Shown in pieces: positions 5,959 to 6,430 of a DNA stretch of 6,430 nt. Source of the stretch: an uncultured Lacticaseibacillus sp. (GTDB lineage: Bacteria > Bacillota > Bacilli > Lactobacillales > Lactobacillaceae); NCBI GenBank assembly GCA_934339215.1, contig CAKRHU010000095.1:1-6430 (forward strand), in the 5' to 3' direction. The position numbers and the translations under genes were made by a program. How positions within the stretch are numbered: the stretch's first letter is position 1; every line of letters starts with the position of its first letter. The notes below the pieces were generated by a model. That model ran no database searches, was not told where the DNA came from, and saw only the letters and a list, made by a program, of their open reading frames with translations.

Positions 5959-6202
5959 ATGCCAACAAGAATGGGGAAGCGCTCGAATCACAAGCGGGTG
6001 TGGCTGATTATTTGGATCTTGTTACCGATCATTTTAATCGCAGGCAGCTGACTACAATGCTGGTGATTATACGCTCACTCAGAAATTTGTCGATGGATAC
6101 GCCGAAGTTTATGTCTATTCCCATCAACAACTGACGAAGCTTTACCGCGTCGATGCCAATGGTTATTTACAAGCTGCCGATCCTGACGATCGAGAGCATT
6201 GA
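5959..6202 (+). pseudogene. Small lipoprotein-like gene interrupted by a one-base frameshift
   Basis: An ATG at 5959 follows a good ribosome site (AGGGGAA, 5947-5953) and encodes a basic start (MPTRMGKRSNHKRVW) and a hydrophobic stretch (LIIWILLPIILIAG), then stops at TGA 6049-6051 after 30 residues. Coding resumes in the next frame at once, from TAC 6053, and runs to TGA 6200-6202. If the single A at 6051 is removed, the codons read Ala-Gly-Ser-Cys-Tyr, giving a lipobox-like AGSC after the hydrophobic helix and one 80-residue precursor with a 50-residue mature part. This fits a small secreted lipoprotein tethered to the outer face of the membrane. The mature part is polar and aromatic (DYTLTQKFVDGYAEVYVY, then KLYRVDANGYL), and I recognise no family. 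It may be a true pseudogene, a sequencing error, or a short membrane peptide of 30 residues. It lies 36 bases after the reductase with no terminator between, suggesting one operon. Confidence 0.6.
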
Positions 6203-6229
6203 CAAGTGGTATCAACAACTTATCAATAA

Positions 6230-6264
6230 CGCAAAAGGGAGGCCATCACGGTCTCCCTTTTGCG
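6230..6264. terminator. Bidirectional terminator between convergent genes
   Basis: A 15-bp stem with one G-U pair (arms 6230-6244 and 6250-6264) closes a five-base loop, ATCAC. The outer part of the arms is GCAAAAGGGAG against CTCCCTTTTGC, so the 3' arm is T-rich whichever strand is read, although no long T-run lies beyond it. It begins two bases past the stop of the minus-strand UvrA-family gene and 27 bases after the end of the plus-strand lipoprotein-like gene, as expected for a shared terminator. Confidence 0.75.
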
Positions 6265-6266
6265 AT

Positions 6267-6430
6267 TCAGTGCGTGAAATGCTGTAAATGTTGTTTCAAA
6301 AACTTTGCCGTTTGGCCATTGCCAGCTGCGACTTGTTCCGGCGTGCCGCTGGTAACTAACTTCCCACCAAAGGCCCCACCTTCAGGGCCCATATCAAACA
6401 AGTAATCCGCATTGGCGATCATATCTAGGT
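6267..6430 (-). CDS. UvrA-family ABC ATPase, C-terminal end (5' part outside window)
   Basis: Reading the minus strand, the last 53 codons of a gene enter from the right edge and end with TGA at 6269-6267. The peptide begins LDMIANADYLFDMGPEGG, followed by GGKLVTSGTPEQVA and KFLKQHLQ. This is the conserved C-terminus of UvrA proteins, downstream of the second ATPase Walker B and His switch, where '(H)NLD.i..aDyiiDlGPEGG..GG..v..GtPe.va' is standard. The two bases preceding the first full codon, AC, fit an Asn codon of an HNLD sequence. UvrA is the damage-recognising subunit of nucleotide excision repair. However, FDMGPEGGAFGG departs from the usual iDlGPEGGdgGG of housekeeping UvrA, so this may instead be one of the UvrA-like paralogs frequent in lactobacilli, some linked to drug or stress tolerance. 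Family is clear; orthology to uvrA is not, so no symbol is given. Confidence 0.82.
   Translation of the reverse strand, partial: LDMIANADYLFDMGPEGGAFGGKLVTSGTPEQVAAGNGQTAKFLKQHLQHFTH

Noticed and set aside
6199..6405. Plus-strand open frame of 68 codons at the right end
   Set aside because: It runs through the bidirectional terminator and antisense to the conserved UvrA C-terminus. Its composition is not protein-like, and it has no ribosome site.
1..6430. A new defence, toxin-antitoxin, mobile-element or CRISPR system
   Set aside because: No transposase, integrase, nuclease, toxin-antitoxin pair or array of repeats is seen on either strand. The genes belong to common metabolic, transport and repair families.

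Overview
The window looks like an ordinary chromosomal segment of a lactic acid bacterium, probably Lactobacillaceae and possibly Lacticaseibacillus-like. This rests on moderate GC content, many TTG leucine codons, strong purine-rich ribosome binding sites, a CcpA-type cre site, and the protein set (BrnQ carrier, Cof-type phosphatases, YczE/YitT-like membrane protein, UvrA-family ATPase). The genus is inferred from general character, not from a database match.

Layout, left to right. At 1-567 is the effector-binding half of a LysR-type regulator cut by the window edge. At 637-1446 is a Cof-type HAD phosphatase, followed after 12 bases by a YczE/YitT-like membrane protein gene (1459-2000) that is broken by a frame change and probably an internal deletion. 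At 2091-3428 is an intact brnQ-type branched-chain amino acid carrier with its own extended -10 promoter. A 190-base gap with a structured inverted repeat and a likely promoter leads to a small unrecognised soluble protein (3619-3954). A strong intrinsic terminator then sits almost on top of the ribosome binding site of a second Cof-type HAD phosphatase (4003-4812), which ends in its own terminator. A cre-controlled promoter drives an aldo/keto reductase of the YghZ/Gpr type (4933-5922). A tiny broken lipoprotein-like gene (5959-6202) follows in the same transcript. A bidirectional terminator (6230-6264) separates it from the 3' end of a converging UvrA-family gene (6267-6430, minus strand).

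All genes except the last are on the plus strand, and they appear to form several short transcription units: HAD phosphatase plus membrane protein; brnQ; small protein with or without the second phosphatase; reductase plus small lipoprotein. I see no shared pathway. The themes are housekeeping: metabolite dephosphorylation, amino acid uptake and carbonyl reduction under carbon catabolite control.

I found no CRISPR array, tRNA, rRNA, insertion sequence, phage gene or evident novel multi-gene system. The most interesting points are the single-base frameshift exactly at the predicted lipobox cysteine of the small lipoprotein gene, the terminator that abuts the second phosphatase's ribosome binding site, the broken membrane protein gene, and the cre site inside the reductase promoter.
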